A stretch of DNA of 64,000 bases, taken from assembly GCF_000743535.1 (NCBI RefSeq), contig NZ_AVCJ01000012.1:186001-250000 (forward strand), written 5' to 3'. This stretch comes from Arenimonas donghaensis DSM 18148 = HO3-R19. Its GTDB lineage: Bacteria > Pseudomonadota > Gammaproteobacteria > Xanthomonadales > Xanthomonadaceae. The translations under genes were made by a program, and so were the position numbers. The notes under the pieces were generated by a model. The model saw only the letters and a list, made by a program, of their open reading frames with translations, did not search any database and was not told the DNA's origin. Positions 53,868-61,554 of this stretch are shown here, piece by piece. The number at the start of each line of letters is the position of its first letter. Within the stretch, counting starts at the first letter, position 1.

Positions 53868-55996
53868 AGCTGCCGTTCCGGCTCGGGCTGCGCGGGGAGC
53901 TGATGTGGATGCTGGCCGCGGTGATGCTGGTGGTCGCCGGCCTGTTCGGCGCGCTGTGGCTGCACACCAAGCGCAGCAATGTCGATGCCCGCGAGCTCAG
54001 CGCCGATGCGGTCCGCGAGCTGGCGCGCGAAGGCCTGCTCATGCGCGGCCGCACGCTGTCGAGCCAGTTGGCCGACGCCGCCACCAATCCGCTCTACTAC
54101 CTGGACCTGGCCAAGCTCGGTGAGCTCGCGCGCGCCACGCTGCGGCAGCCGGACGTGGTCTACGTCATCATCCACGACGCCGAGGGCCAGGTGCTGCACG
54201 ATGGCTCGGGCGACATCCCGGCCTTCGGCCAGCCGATGTCCGATCCGATGGCCTTCCAGGCGCTGCAGGCCGAAGGGCCGCATGGCCAATGGAACGACAA
54301 GCTGCTCGACGTCGCCAGCCCGATCCGGATCGGCGGCGAGCGTATCGGCGGCGTGCGCGTTGGCCTGTCGCGCGACAACGCCAGCCGCCGCGAAGTGGAG
54401 GTGCTGGGTCCGCTGGAACAAAGCCTGGGCGAGGCCAACCGCGAACACCTGGCCTGGATCGTGGCCCTCCTGGCCGCCCAGTTCGGCATCGCCCTGATGG
54501 CGATGTGGCTGCTGCAGCGGCGCATCGTGCAGCCGATCAGCCAGCTGGCCGACGCCGCCGGACGGATCGAACAGGGCCGCTATGACGACGTCGACCTGCG
54601 GTCCGAGCGACAGGACGAACTGGGCGACCTCGTGCGCGGCTTCGGTCGCATGGCCGAAGCCGTGGCGCGGCACGACCGCGACATCCGGCGCATGGCATAT
54701 ACCGACTCCCTGACCGGTTTGTCGAACCGGCTCGCGTTCCGCGAAGCCCTCGACGACCGCCTGATGACCCTGCAGGCCAGCAGCGGCGAACTGGCCCTGC
54801 TGTTTGTCGACCTGGACGACTTCAAGCGGGTCAACGACACCCTGGGCCATGAAGCCGGCGATGACGTGCTGGGCGAGCTGTCGGTGCGGATCCGGATGAC
54901 GGTCGAGCGCCTGGGCGGGCAGGGCGCTGAAATCGCCCGCTTCGGCGGCGACGAATTCATCGTGCTGTTCCTGGCCGACGACATCCGCGCCAGTTCCGGC
55001 CGCCTGGCCGAGGAGCTGATCGAGGAAGTGCAGCGGCCACTGGTGCTGCAGGGTCGCCAGGTCTTCCTGGGCGCGTCGGTGGGCATCACCCTGTTCCCCT
55101 TCGACGCCTCCAGCGCCGGCCAGCTGCTCAAGAATGCCGACATCGCCATGTACCAGGCCAAGGTCGCCGGCAAGGGCTGTTACCGCTTTTATTCCAAGGC
55201 CATGGACCAGGCGGTCGAACGCCGGGTGCAGCTGGAGGAAGAGCTGCGCGGCGCCTGGGAGCGCGGCGAGCTGAGCCTGCACTACCAGCCGATCTACCGC
55301 CTGGCCGACGGCCGGGCGATGGGCGCCGAGGCGCTGTGCCGCTGGGAGCACCCGCGCCTGGGCGTGGTGCCGCCCTCGGTGTTCATCGAAGTGGCCGAAC
55401 AAAGCGGGTTGATCGAAGCGCTGGGCCGGCACGTGCTGGTGCAGGCCTGCCAGGACGCCGCCACCTGGCAGCAGCCCGGACAGGAGCCGCCCTTCGTGTC
55501 CGTGAACATCTCGCCGCGGCAGCTGCGCACCGGCGACCTGCCCGACGTGGTCGCAAGCGCCCTGCAATCGACCGGGGTCGCCCCGGCGCAGCTGCACCTG
55601 GAGCTGACCGAAACCGCGGTGCTGGGCGACGAGGTCCAGGCCAGCGCGCTGCTGTCACGCCTGCGGGCGACGGGCGTCAAGGTCTGGCTGGACGACTTCG
55701 GCACCGGATTCTCGGGATTGAGCCACCTGCGCCGGGTGCCGGTGGACGGCGTCAAGATCGACCGCAGTTTCGTTGCCGACGTGCTGCGCGATCCCGACGA
55801 CCTGGCGCTGACCTCGGCCATCATCGCCATGGCGCATTCGCTGGGCATCACCGTGGTGGCCGAAGGCATCGAGACCGAAGGGCAGTACGCGGTGCTGCGC
55901 GAACGCGGCTGCGACCAGGGCCAGGGTTTCTGGATGGGCCGGCCAATGCCGGCCAACGACATGCGCCGGGCTTTCCGCGACGCTTCAGGCGAATAG
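53864..55996 (+). CDS. HAMP-GGDEF-EAL cyclic di-GMP enzyme
   Basis: The product is 710 aa from GTG 53864, overlapping the previous stop by 4 bases. A membrane helix (about 12-30), a periplasmic domain (about 31-190), a second helix (about 195-215) and a HAMP segment (about 215-265) precede GGDEF (ARFGGDEFIVLF, about 357) and EAL (GAEALCRWEHPRLG, about 486; DDFGTGFSGLSHLR near 607). Both signatures are complete, so it may make and break c-di-GMP. The PhnD-like partner probably binds the periplasmic part. Its 3' end overlaps exoD by 12 bases, tail to tail. Confidence 0.93.
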   Translation: MKLPFRLGLRGELMWMLAAVMLVVAGLFGALWLHTKRSNVDARELSADAVRELAREGLLMRGRTLSSQLADAATNPLYYLDLAKLGELARATLRQPDVVYVIIHDAEGQVLHDGSGDIPAFGQPMSDPMAFQALQAEGPHGQWNDKLLDVASPIRIGGERIGGVRVGLSRDNASRREVEVLGPLEQSLGEANREHLAWIVALLAAQFGIALMAMWLLQRRIVQPISQLADAAGRIEQGRYDDVDLRSERQDELGDLVRGFGRMAEAVARHDRDIRRMAYTDSLTGLSNRLAFREALDDRLMTLQASSGELALLFVDLDDFKRVNDTLGHEAGDDVLGELSVRIRMTVERLGGQGAEIARFGGDEFIVLFLADDIRASSGRLAEELIEEVQRPLVLQGRQVFLGASVGITLFPFDASSAGQLLKNADIAMYQAKVAGKGCYRFYSKAMDQAVERRVQLEEELRGAWERGELSLHYQPIYRLADGRAMGAEALCRWEHPRLGVVPPSVFIEVAEQSGLIEALGRHVLVQACQDAATWQQPGQEPPFVSVNISPRQLRTGDLPDVVASALQSTGVAPAQLHLELTETAVLGDEVQASALLSRLRATGVKVWLDDFGTGFSGLSHLRRVPVDGVKIDRSFVADVLRDPDDLALTSAIIAMAHSLGITVVAEGIETEGQYAVLRERGCDQGQGFWMGRPMPANDMRRAFRDASGE

Positions 55997-56614
55997 GCCC
56001 TGCACCCAGGTCCAGGCGTTGGCCGCCGCTTCGGCGAGTTGCTTGGAAAAAAACGCCAGCACGACGACTTCCGCCAGGCCCAGCAGCCAGGCCACCATCA
56101 GCAGCCGTCCGTCGCGTTCGATCATCGCGATCGCGTAAGCCAGCAGCAGCAGCCCGAAGATGTAGTTGGTGGCCGGGATCGGAAGCGCCAGCAGGAAGCC
56201 AAGCACCACCAGCATCAGGCCGGTGAAGATGCGGGCCAGGGGATGGTCGATGGCCCACTCGCTGCGCGGGCGGCTGAATTTTTCCAGCCAGCGCAGTACG
56301 CGCGAACTGCGGTCACGGAAACGCACCAGGCGTTCGGGCGGCAGCGGTCGCCGGGAAAGGAAGCCGGGAACCCAGGGATGTTCCATCAGCCACAGCAGCT
56401 GCAGGCCAGCCAATGACACCAGCGGACCACTGACGGCGCCGGCACCCGCCGGCAGCGGGATGAAGGCCGGCAGGATGACGATGAGCAGGTAGATGCCGAA
56501 GGCGCGGGCCCGGAACTCGTCGAGCACCCCGCCCAGGGTCATTGGCGACGCGCCCGCCCGCCCTTCCGCGAGGGCGTCGAGCAGGGCGCGGGTGCTGATT
56601 TCGGCGGGGGTCAT
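55985..56614 (-). CDS. ExoD family membrane protein
   Basis: The product is 209 aa with four or five membrane helices. ExoD signatures are LGGVLDEFRARAFGIYLLIVILPAFIPLPAGAGAVSG at about 27-63 (in two halves) and ALPIPATNYIFGLLLLAYAIAMIERDG near 145. ExoD proteins influence exopolysaccharide synthesis by an unknown mechanism. Convergent with the GGDEF-EAL gene; overlap of 12 bases. Confidence 0.85.
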   Translation of the reverse strand: MTPAEISTRALLDALAEGRAGASPMTLGGVLDEFRARAFGIYLLIVILPAFIPLPAGAGAVSGPLVSLAGLQLLWLMEHPWVPGFLSRRPLPPERLVRFRDRSSRVLRWLEKFSRPRSEWAIDHPLARIFTGLMLVVLGFLLALPIPATNYIFGLLLLAYAIAMIERDGRLLMVAWLLGLAEVVVLAFFSKQLAEAAANAWTWVQGLFA

Positions 56615-56650
56615 GGCACGGCAGTGTGGGCTTGGGCGCCTTTATCCGTG

Positions 56651-57967
56651 CTAAATCCCGTCCTCGCGCTCGGGTTCGGGCAGGCGCGAGACCAGCAGCT
56701 TGTCGATGCGGGCGCCGTCGAGATCGACCACTTCGAAGCGCCAGCCGGCCCAGTCGAAGTGTTCGCCCGAGTGTGGGATGCGGCCGAAACTGGCGATCAC
56801 CATGCCGGCCGCCGTGTGGTAGTCGCCGTCGTCCTCGTCGGGCAGCCGGGCCAGGGACAACAGTTCGCGCAGCTCCTCGGTCGAGAGGCGGCCGTCGACC
56901 AGGTAGGAACCGTCGTCGCGGGTCACCACCAGGGCTTCCTCGGGCGTGGACTCGGTGTCCTGCACGCGGCCGAGCACCGCGGCCAGCAGGTCGTTGGCCG
57001 AGACCATGCCCTGCACGTCGCCGTATTCGTCCACGACCAGGGCCAGGGTTTGCTGCTCTTCGCGGAAGATCTCCAGCAATTTCATGGCCTGGGTGGATTC
57101 GGAGACGAACAGCGCCGGCCGCAGCTCGCGGAACAGTTCGGCATTGCTGCCCAGGCGGCCGATCAGGCCGGTCAGGCTTTTGATCTCCAGGATGCCCAGG
57201 ACCTCGGTGTCGCCGCCGCGGTAGACGGGGTAACGCGAGTAGGGTGTTTCCTGCATCACCGCCAAGTTGTCCTCGAAGCTGGCCGAGGCGTCGAGCCAGA
57301 CGATGCGGGTGCGCGGCGTCATCAGGCCGGCGCTGCTGCGGTCGCCCAGCCTCAGGACGCGGTTGATCATGTTGCGTTCGCCGACGTCGATGACGCCCTG
57401 CTCGTGGCTTTCGGCCACCAGCATGCGGATCTCTTCTTCCGTCACCTGCTCGGCCTGGCCGCGGTCCAGGCGAAGCACGCGCAGCAGCACCCGGGTGCTG
57501 GTCGAAAGCAGCCAGACGAAGGGCGTGGCGATCAGCGAAATCCACCGCATCGGCACCGCCACGAAGGACGCGATGCGCTCGGGCGCCAGCAGCGCGATGC
57601 GCTTGGGCATCAGCTCGCCGACGACGATGCTGAAGTAGGTGATCAGGGTGACCGCCACGCCGGTGCCGATGCCCTGGGCCAGTTCGGGGTCCAGGCCGAG
57701 CGGGGCGATGGCCTCGACCACGCGGTTGCCGATGCTCTCGCCGCCGTACAGGCCCAGCAGGATGCCGATGAGCGTGATGCCCACCTGCACCGTGGACAGG
57801 AAGCGCTCCGGATGCTCGGCGAGGTCCAGCGCGGCTTTCGCGCGCTTGCTTTCCTCGGCCTGCTGCTTGAGCCGGGCTTTCCGGGACGTCACCACCGACA
57901 TCTCCGATAGCGCGAAGAAGCCGTTGCAGAGGATCAGGAACAGGACGAGGGCGAGTTCGAAGGTCAT
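56651..57967 (-). CDS. CNNM/CorC-type transporter (DUF21-CBS-CorC_HlyC)
   Basis: The product is 438 aa from ATG 57967. The DUF21 membrane domain (about 1-195) contains CNGFFALSEMSVVTSRKARL and VGELMPKRIAL; two CBS domains follow (about 215-335; MTPRTRIVWLDA and DVQGMVSANDLLAAVLG) and the CorC_HlyC domain (about 345-430). Such proteins export magnesium or cobalt or act as ion-flux regulators. Annotated in older databases as hemolysin. Confidence 0.92.
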   Translation of the reverse strand: MTFELALVLFLILCNGFFALSEMSVVTSRKARLKQQAEESKRAKAALDLAEHPERFLSTVQVGITLIGILLGLYGGESIGNRVVEAIAPLGLDPELAQGIGTGVAVTLITYFSIVVGELMPKRIALLAPERIASFVAVPMRWISLIATPFVWLLSTSTRVLLRVLRLDRGQAEQVTEEEIRMLVAESHEQGVIDVGERNMINRVLRLGDRSSAGLMTPRTRIVWLDASASFEDNLAVMQETPYSRYPVYRGGDTEVLGILEIKSLTGLIGRLGSNAELFRELRPALFVSESTQAMKLLEIFREEQQTLALVVDEYGDVQGMVSANDLLAAVLGRVQDTESTPEEALVVTRDDGSYLVDGRLSTEELRELLSLARLPDEDDGDYHTAAGMVIASFGRIPHSGEHFDWAGWRFEVVDLDGARIDKLLVSRLPEPEREDGI

Positions 57968-58147
57968 GGGCCGCCGGACGGGTCCGGCAAGGGGCTCCTG
58001 CAGGGAAGTTGGCTGGGTTCGAGCCGGCACTATGCCACAGGCGCCCCGCCGGACCCCGGGACGCGGGGCTGGGGCGGCCTGTCAGGCGGCGGTAACATGC
58101 ACGCCGAACGAGGCCCGGGGCGATCCCGGCCAGGCCAAGGATCCCCG

Positions 58148-58777
58148 ATGTTTTCCCTCCAGACCATCTTCGGCAAGGGCGACAAGTTCTATGGGCTGCT
58201 CGAGTCCAGTGCCGCCGCCGCCCGCGAAAGCGTCCGCGCCCTGGGCGAGCTGCTGTCGACGCCACCGGCCGAGCGCTCGCTCGACCGCTTCAAGCTGGCA
58301 CGCCAGCGCGAGAAGGACCTGCACGCCCAGATCAGCCAGGAGCTGGTGAACACCTTCGTCACCGCGCTCGAGCGCGAGGACATCGAGGACCTGTCCAACG
58401 CCCTGTACAAGATCCCCAAGGTGGTCGAGAAGTTCGCCGAGCGTTACGCCCTGGCCTCCGAGCGGGTGGGCGACGTGGACTTCATCCCGCGTGCGGCGAT
58501 GCTCGAGCGTGCCTGCACCGTGCTCGAGGAGATGGTCGGCCAGCTGCGCAAGGGCATGGCGCTGGAAACCACCAAGAGGATGAACGACAAGCTGCAGGCC
58601 ATCGAATCCGAAGCCGACCGGCTGATCCTGGAGATGTACCGGGACACCTACACCAACGAAACCGACCCGATGCGCTACCTGATCCTCAAGGACCTGTACG
58701 AAATCCTGGAAAAGGCCATCGATCGCTGCCGCGACGCCGGCAACGTGATCTACCACATCGTGCTCAAGAACGCCTGA
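58148..58777 (+). CDS. DUF47/PhoU-like regulator of Pit
   Basis: The product is 209 aa. It is all-helical, with GKGDKFYGLLESSAAAARES, EREDIEDLSNALYKIPKVVEKF and DRCRDAGNVIYHIVLKNA, typical of the DUF47 (TIGR00153) family. The phosphate permease gene begins 3 bases after its stop. It probably modulates the activity of the Pit transporter. Confidence 0.93.
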   Translation: MFSLQTIFGKGDKFYGLLESSAAAARESVRALGELLSTPPAERSLDRFKLARQREKDLHAQISQELVNTFVTALEREDIEDLSNALYKIPKVVEKFAERYALASERVGDVDFIPRAAMLERACTVLEEMVGQLRKGMALETTKRMNDKLQAIESEADRLILEMYRDTYTNETDPMRYLILKDLYEILEKAIDRCRDAGNVIYHIVLKNA

Positions 58778-58780
58778 TCC

Positions 58781-59908
58781 ATGACCACCGCCCTGGTCCT
58801 GGTGCTGGTCGTGGTGTTGGTCGCGCTCGTTTTCGAGTACATCAACGGATTCCACGACACCGCCAACTCGATCGCCACCGTGGTCGCCACCAAGGTGCTG
58901 ACGCCGCTGCAGGCGGTATCCCTGGCGGCGGTGATGAACCTGATCGGCGCCCTGTCCGGCACCGCGGTGGCCAAGACCATTTCATCGGGCCTGATCGACG
59001 CCGACGTGGTGCTGGTCAGCTCGCAGCTGGTCATCTGCGCCCTGTCCGGCGGCATCGTCTGGAACCTGGCGACCTGGTGGTTCGGGCTGCCGTCCTCGTC
59101 CAGCCACGCCCTGATCGGCGGCCTGATCGGCGCGGCGCTGGCCGCGGCGGGCAACAACCTGGACGTGCTGGTGTGGTCGCAACCGGCGCTGGACTGGACC
59201 AAGAGCGAGGGCATTTACTGGAAGGTGATCCTGCCGATGATCAGTTCGCCGCTGGCCGGATTCATCCTGGGCCTGGTGATGATGGGCGCGCTGTTTGCCG
59301 TCATCAGCGCCATGAACGGTTCCGGCGGCTGGCTGGCGCGCATTTCCCGGCCCAAGTGGGTCAATGCACTGTTCGGAAAGGCGCAGATCCTCTCGGCCGC
59401 CTACATGGGATTCGCCCACGGCACCAATGACGCGCAAAAGACCATGGGCATCATCGCCCTGGCGCTGATCGGTGCCGAGGCCGCGGGCACCCTGGACGCC
59501 TTGCCGCCGATGCTGGCGTTCCTGCACCCGGGCGACTCGGCGGGCGGCATCGACACCTGGATCATCGTCACCTGCGCCATCGTGATGGCCATCGGCACCG
59601 CCGCGGGCGGCTGGCGCATCATCAAGACCCTCGGCCACAAGGTGGTCAAGCTGCACCCGATCCACGGATTCGCGGCGGAAACCAGCTCGGCGACGGTGCT
59701 GTCGATGGCCGCGCATTTCGGCATGCCGGTATCGACCACCCACAGCATCTCGACCGCGATCATGGGCGTGGGCGTGGCAAAGAATCCACGCGCGCTCAGG
59801 TGGGGCGTCATCGAGAAGATCCTCTGGGCCTGGATCCTCACCATCCCCGCCTCGGGCGGTCTCGCCTACGCCCTGTTCAAGGGTGTCCAGGCCCTGGGCT
59901 GGGCCTGA
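58781..59908 (+). CDS. pit: Inorganic phosphate transporter Pit family
   Basis: The product is 375 aa with about ten membrane helices. The two inverted-repeat signatures are NGFHDTANSIATVVATK near 23 and GFAHGTNDAQKTMGIIAL near 208. It carries phosphate with divalent metal driven by protons (or sodium). Forms a two-gene unit with DUF47. Confidence 0.95.
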   Translation: MTTALVLVLVVVLVALVFEYINGFHDTANSIATVVATKVLTPLQAVSLAAVMNLIGALSGTAVAKTISSGLIDADVVLVSSQLVICALSGGIVWNLATWWFGLPSSSSHALIGGLIGAALAAAGNNLDVLVWSQPALDWTKSEGIYWKVILPMISSPLAGFILGLVMMGALFAVISAMNGSGGWLARISRPKWVNALFGKAQILSAAYMGFAHGTNDAQKTMGIIALALIGAEAAGTLDALPPMLAFLHPGDSAGGIDTWIIVTCAIVMAIGTAAGGWRIIKTLGHKVVKLHPIHGFAAETSSATVLSMAAHFGMPVSTTHSISTAIMGVGVAKNPRALRWGVIEKILWAWILTIPASGGLAYALFKGVQALGWA

Positions 59909-59917
59909 CCCACGCGC

Positions 59918-60325
59918 TTACAGCAAGTCGCCGCCGGCGGAGAGCATGCGTTCCATCTGGTCGCCGAGGCCGCCGATTTCCAGGACCAGCCGGTCGATCT
60001 CCGCCGCCGTCAGCGTGTCGTAGGGGCGGTTTTCGCACAGCTGCAGGTAGGGCACGCCGTCGAGCTCGCCCACGGCCAGGTAGCCGACCGGGCTTTGCCA
60101 GTTGAAACCCAGCATGCGCTTGGCGTCGACGCCGGTCATCGGCGCGATGACGGTGCTCACGCGCAGGTAGGGGCGCTCGGTCTCGTCCATCATTTCGGAC
60201 AGGAAGATGCTCTGGTGGCGCTTGCCCTGGTCCAGCGACAGCTGCACGCAGGCCAGGTAGGGCTCGCTGGCGGTCAGCTTGTACTTGCCCTGGAGGTGGC
60301 CGCGGATCTGTTCGAAGTTCTGCAT
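59918..60325 (-). CDS. YbjN-like (type III chaperone fold) protein
   Basis: The product is 135 aa with no signal. The pattern is that of the YbjN/CesT-like fold: SLDQGKRHQSIFLSEMM, RPYLRVSTVIAPM and GYLAVGELDGVPYLQLCENRPYDTL followed by LVLEIGGLGDQMERML. No type III secretion genes are near. Function unknown. Confidence 0.7.
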   Translation of the reverse strand: MQNFEQIRGHLQGKYKLTASEPYLACVQLSLDQGKRHQSIFLSEMMDETERPYLRVSTVIAPMTGVDAKRMLGFNWQSPVGYLAVGELDGVPYLQLCENRPYDTLTAAEIDRLVLEIGGLGDQMERMLSAGGDLL

Positions 60326-60370
60326 GGTTGCGCACTGCTGCTGGCTTGGGGGAGGGGTATCCTAGCGCCC

Positions 60371-60727
60371 ATGCCACGAAAGCCCAAGGAAAGCCCCGCC
60401 CAGGAACTGCGCCGCAGGGTGCTCGAGGCCGTGCGCGCCGTGCCGCCGGGCCAGGTCGCCGGCTATGGGGAAATCTCCCGGCGCGCCGGCTATCCCGGGC
60501 GGGCCCGGCTGGTGGCGCGCATCCTGTCCGCCGGTGACGAGCCCGGGCTGCCCTGGCACCGGGTGCTGCGCTCGGATGGGCGGATCGCCTTCCCGCCGGG
60601 CTCGGCCGGTTTCGACGAACAGGTGCAGCGCTTGCGCGCCGAAGGCGTGCGGGTCGAATCCGGACGCGTGCGCGGGCAGCGGGCGGCGCCCACGCTCGAC
60701 CAGATCCTGTGGGCGCCGCCCGACTAG
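60371..60727 (+). CDS. Alkyltransferase-like (ATL) protein, active-site Cys replaced
   Basis: The product is 118 aa. It has the MGMT DNA-binding domain: VPPGQVAGYGEISRRAGYPGRARLVARIL and LPWHRVLRSDG. The alkyl-acceptor Cys of PCHRV is Trp62 (PWHRV), as in ATL proteins, which bind O6-alkylguanine without repairing it and pass it to nucleotide excision repair. Confidence 0.93.
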   Translation: MPRKPKESPAQELRRRVLEAVRAVPPGQVAGYGEISRRAGYPGRARLVARILSAGDEPGLPWHRVLRSDGRIAFPPGSAGFDEQVQRLRAEGVRVESGRVRGQRAAPTLDQILWAPPD

Positions 60728-60786
60728 GGCCTCCGGCGATGCGCCGGCTGCCGTTATGATGGGCCGGTCTTGAAACGGGATCCCGC

Positions 60787-61446
60787 ATGTACCTGCCGCC
60801 AGTCACCAAGGCCCTGCTGATCGCGCTCGCCGCCGCCTACCTGGCGCAGATGCTGGCGCCGGATGTCGCCTATCTCTATTTCGCGCTTTGGCCCCTGGGT
60901 GAGTATTCCACCCAGTTCGTCGGGTCCGACGGCTTGCCGGTCACGGTGGGCTTCCTGCCCTGGCAGATCCTCAGCTACGGCCTGCTGCACGGCAGCCTGG
61001 GGCACCTGTTCTTCAACGCACTGGCGATCTACATGTTCGGCGGTTCGCTGGAGCAAACCTGGGGCTCGCGGCGCTACCTGACGTTTTTCATCGTCTGCGT
61101 GGCGGGTGCCGGCCTGATCCAGCTGATCGTCGTGACCAGCGGCGTCACCGGCCAGGGCATCTACCCGACGGTGGGGGCCTCGGGCGGCATCTTCGGCCTG
61201 TTGATGGCCTACGGCATGCTGTTCCCGAACCGGCAGATCATGCTGCTGATCCCGCCGATCCCGATGAAGGCGCGCACGTTCGTCATCGTCTTCGGCGCCA
61301 TCGAGCTGCTGATGGGCGTGTTCAACACCGCCTCGGGCATCGCCCACTTCGCCCACCTGGGCGGCATGCTGTTCGGCTGGCTGATGATCCGCTACTGGCG
61401 CGGGCAACCGCCGTTCAAGCCCCGCGGGCCGCGCCGGATCCACTGA
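60787..61446 (+). CDS. Rhomboid-family intramembrane serine protease
   Basis: The product is 219 aa with six membrane helices. Active-site features: HLFFNALAIYMFG (73-85, His and Asn), GASGG with Ser132, and AHLGGMLFGW with the catalytic His (187 or 190). It cuts membrane proteins within the lipid bilayer; substrates unknown. Confidence 0.92.
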   Translation: MYLPPVTKALLIALAAAYLAQMLAPDVAYLYFALWPLGEYSTQFVGSDGLPVTVGFLPWQILSYGLLHGSLGHLFFNALAIYMFGGSLEQTWGSRRYLTFFIVCVAGAGLIQLIVVTSGVTGQGIYPTVGASGGIFGLLMAYGMLFPNRQIMLLIPPIPMKARTFVIVFGAIELLMGVFNTASGIAHFAHLGGMLFGWLMIRYWRGQPPFKPRGPRRIH

Positions 61447-61459
61447 ATCGAAACCTCAG

Positions 61460-61536
61460 GTAGGAGCGCCTTCAGGCGCGAATCTTTTGACTTTGCCGCT
61501 GGCAAAGAAGGGCTTCGCGCCTGAAGGCGCTCCTAC
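61460..61536. repeat. REP-type inverted pair (copy 2, REPIN-like)
   Basis: Two 23-bp arms, GTAGGAGCGCCTTCAGGCGC plus GAA, face each other across a 31-bp spacer that itself contains CTTTGCC-GCT-GGCAAAG. The arm is the same repeat as in 22483-22534 with paired changes that keep the inner TTCA hairpin (GCGCC-TTCA-GGCGC). It lies between the convergent rhomboid and rapA genes. Confidence 0.85.
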
Positions 61537-61554
61537 AGGTGTCTGGCGGAAAGG

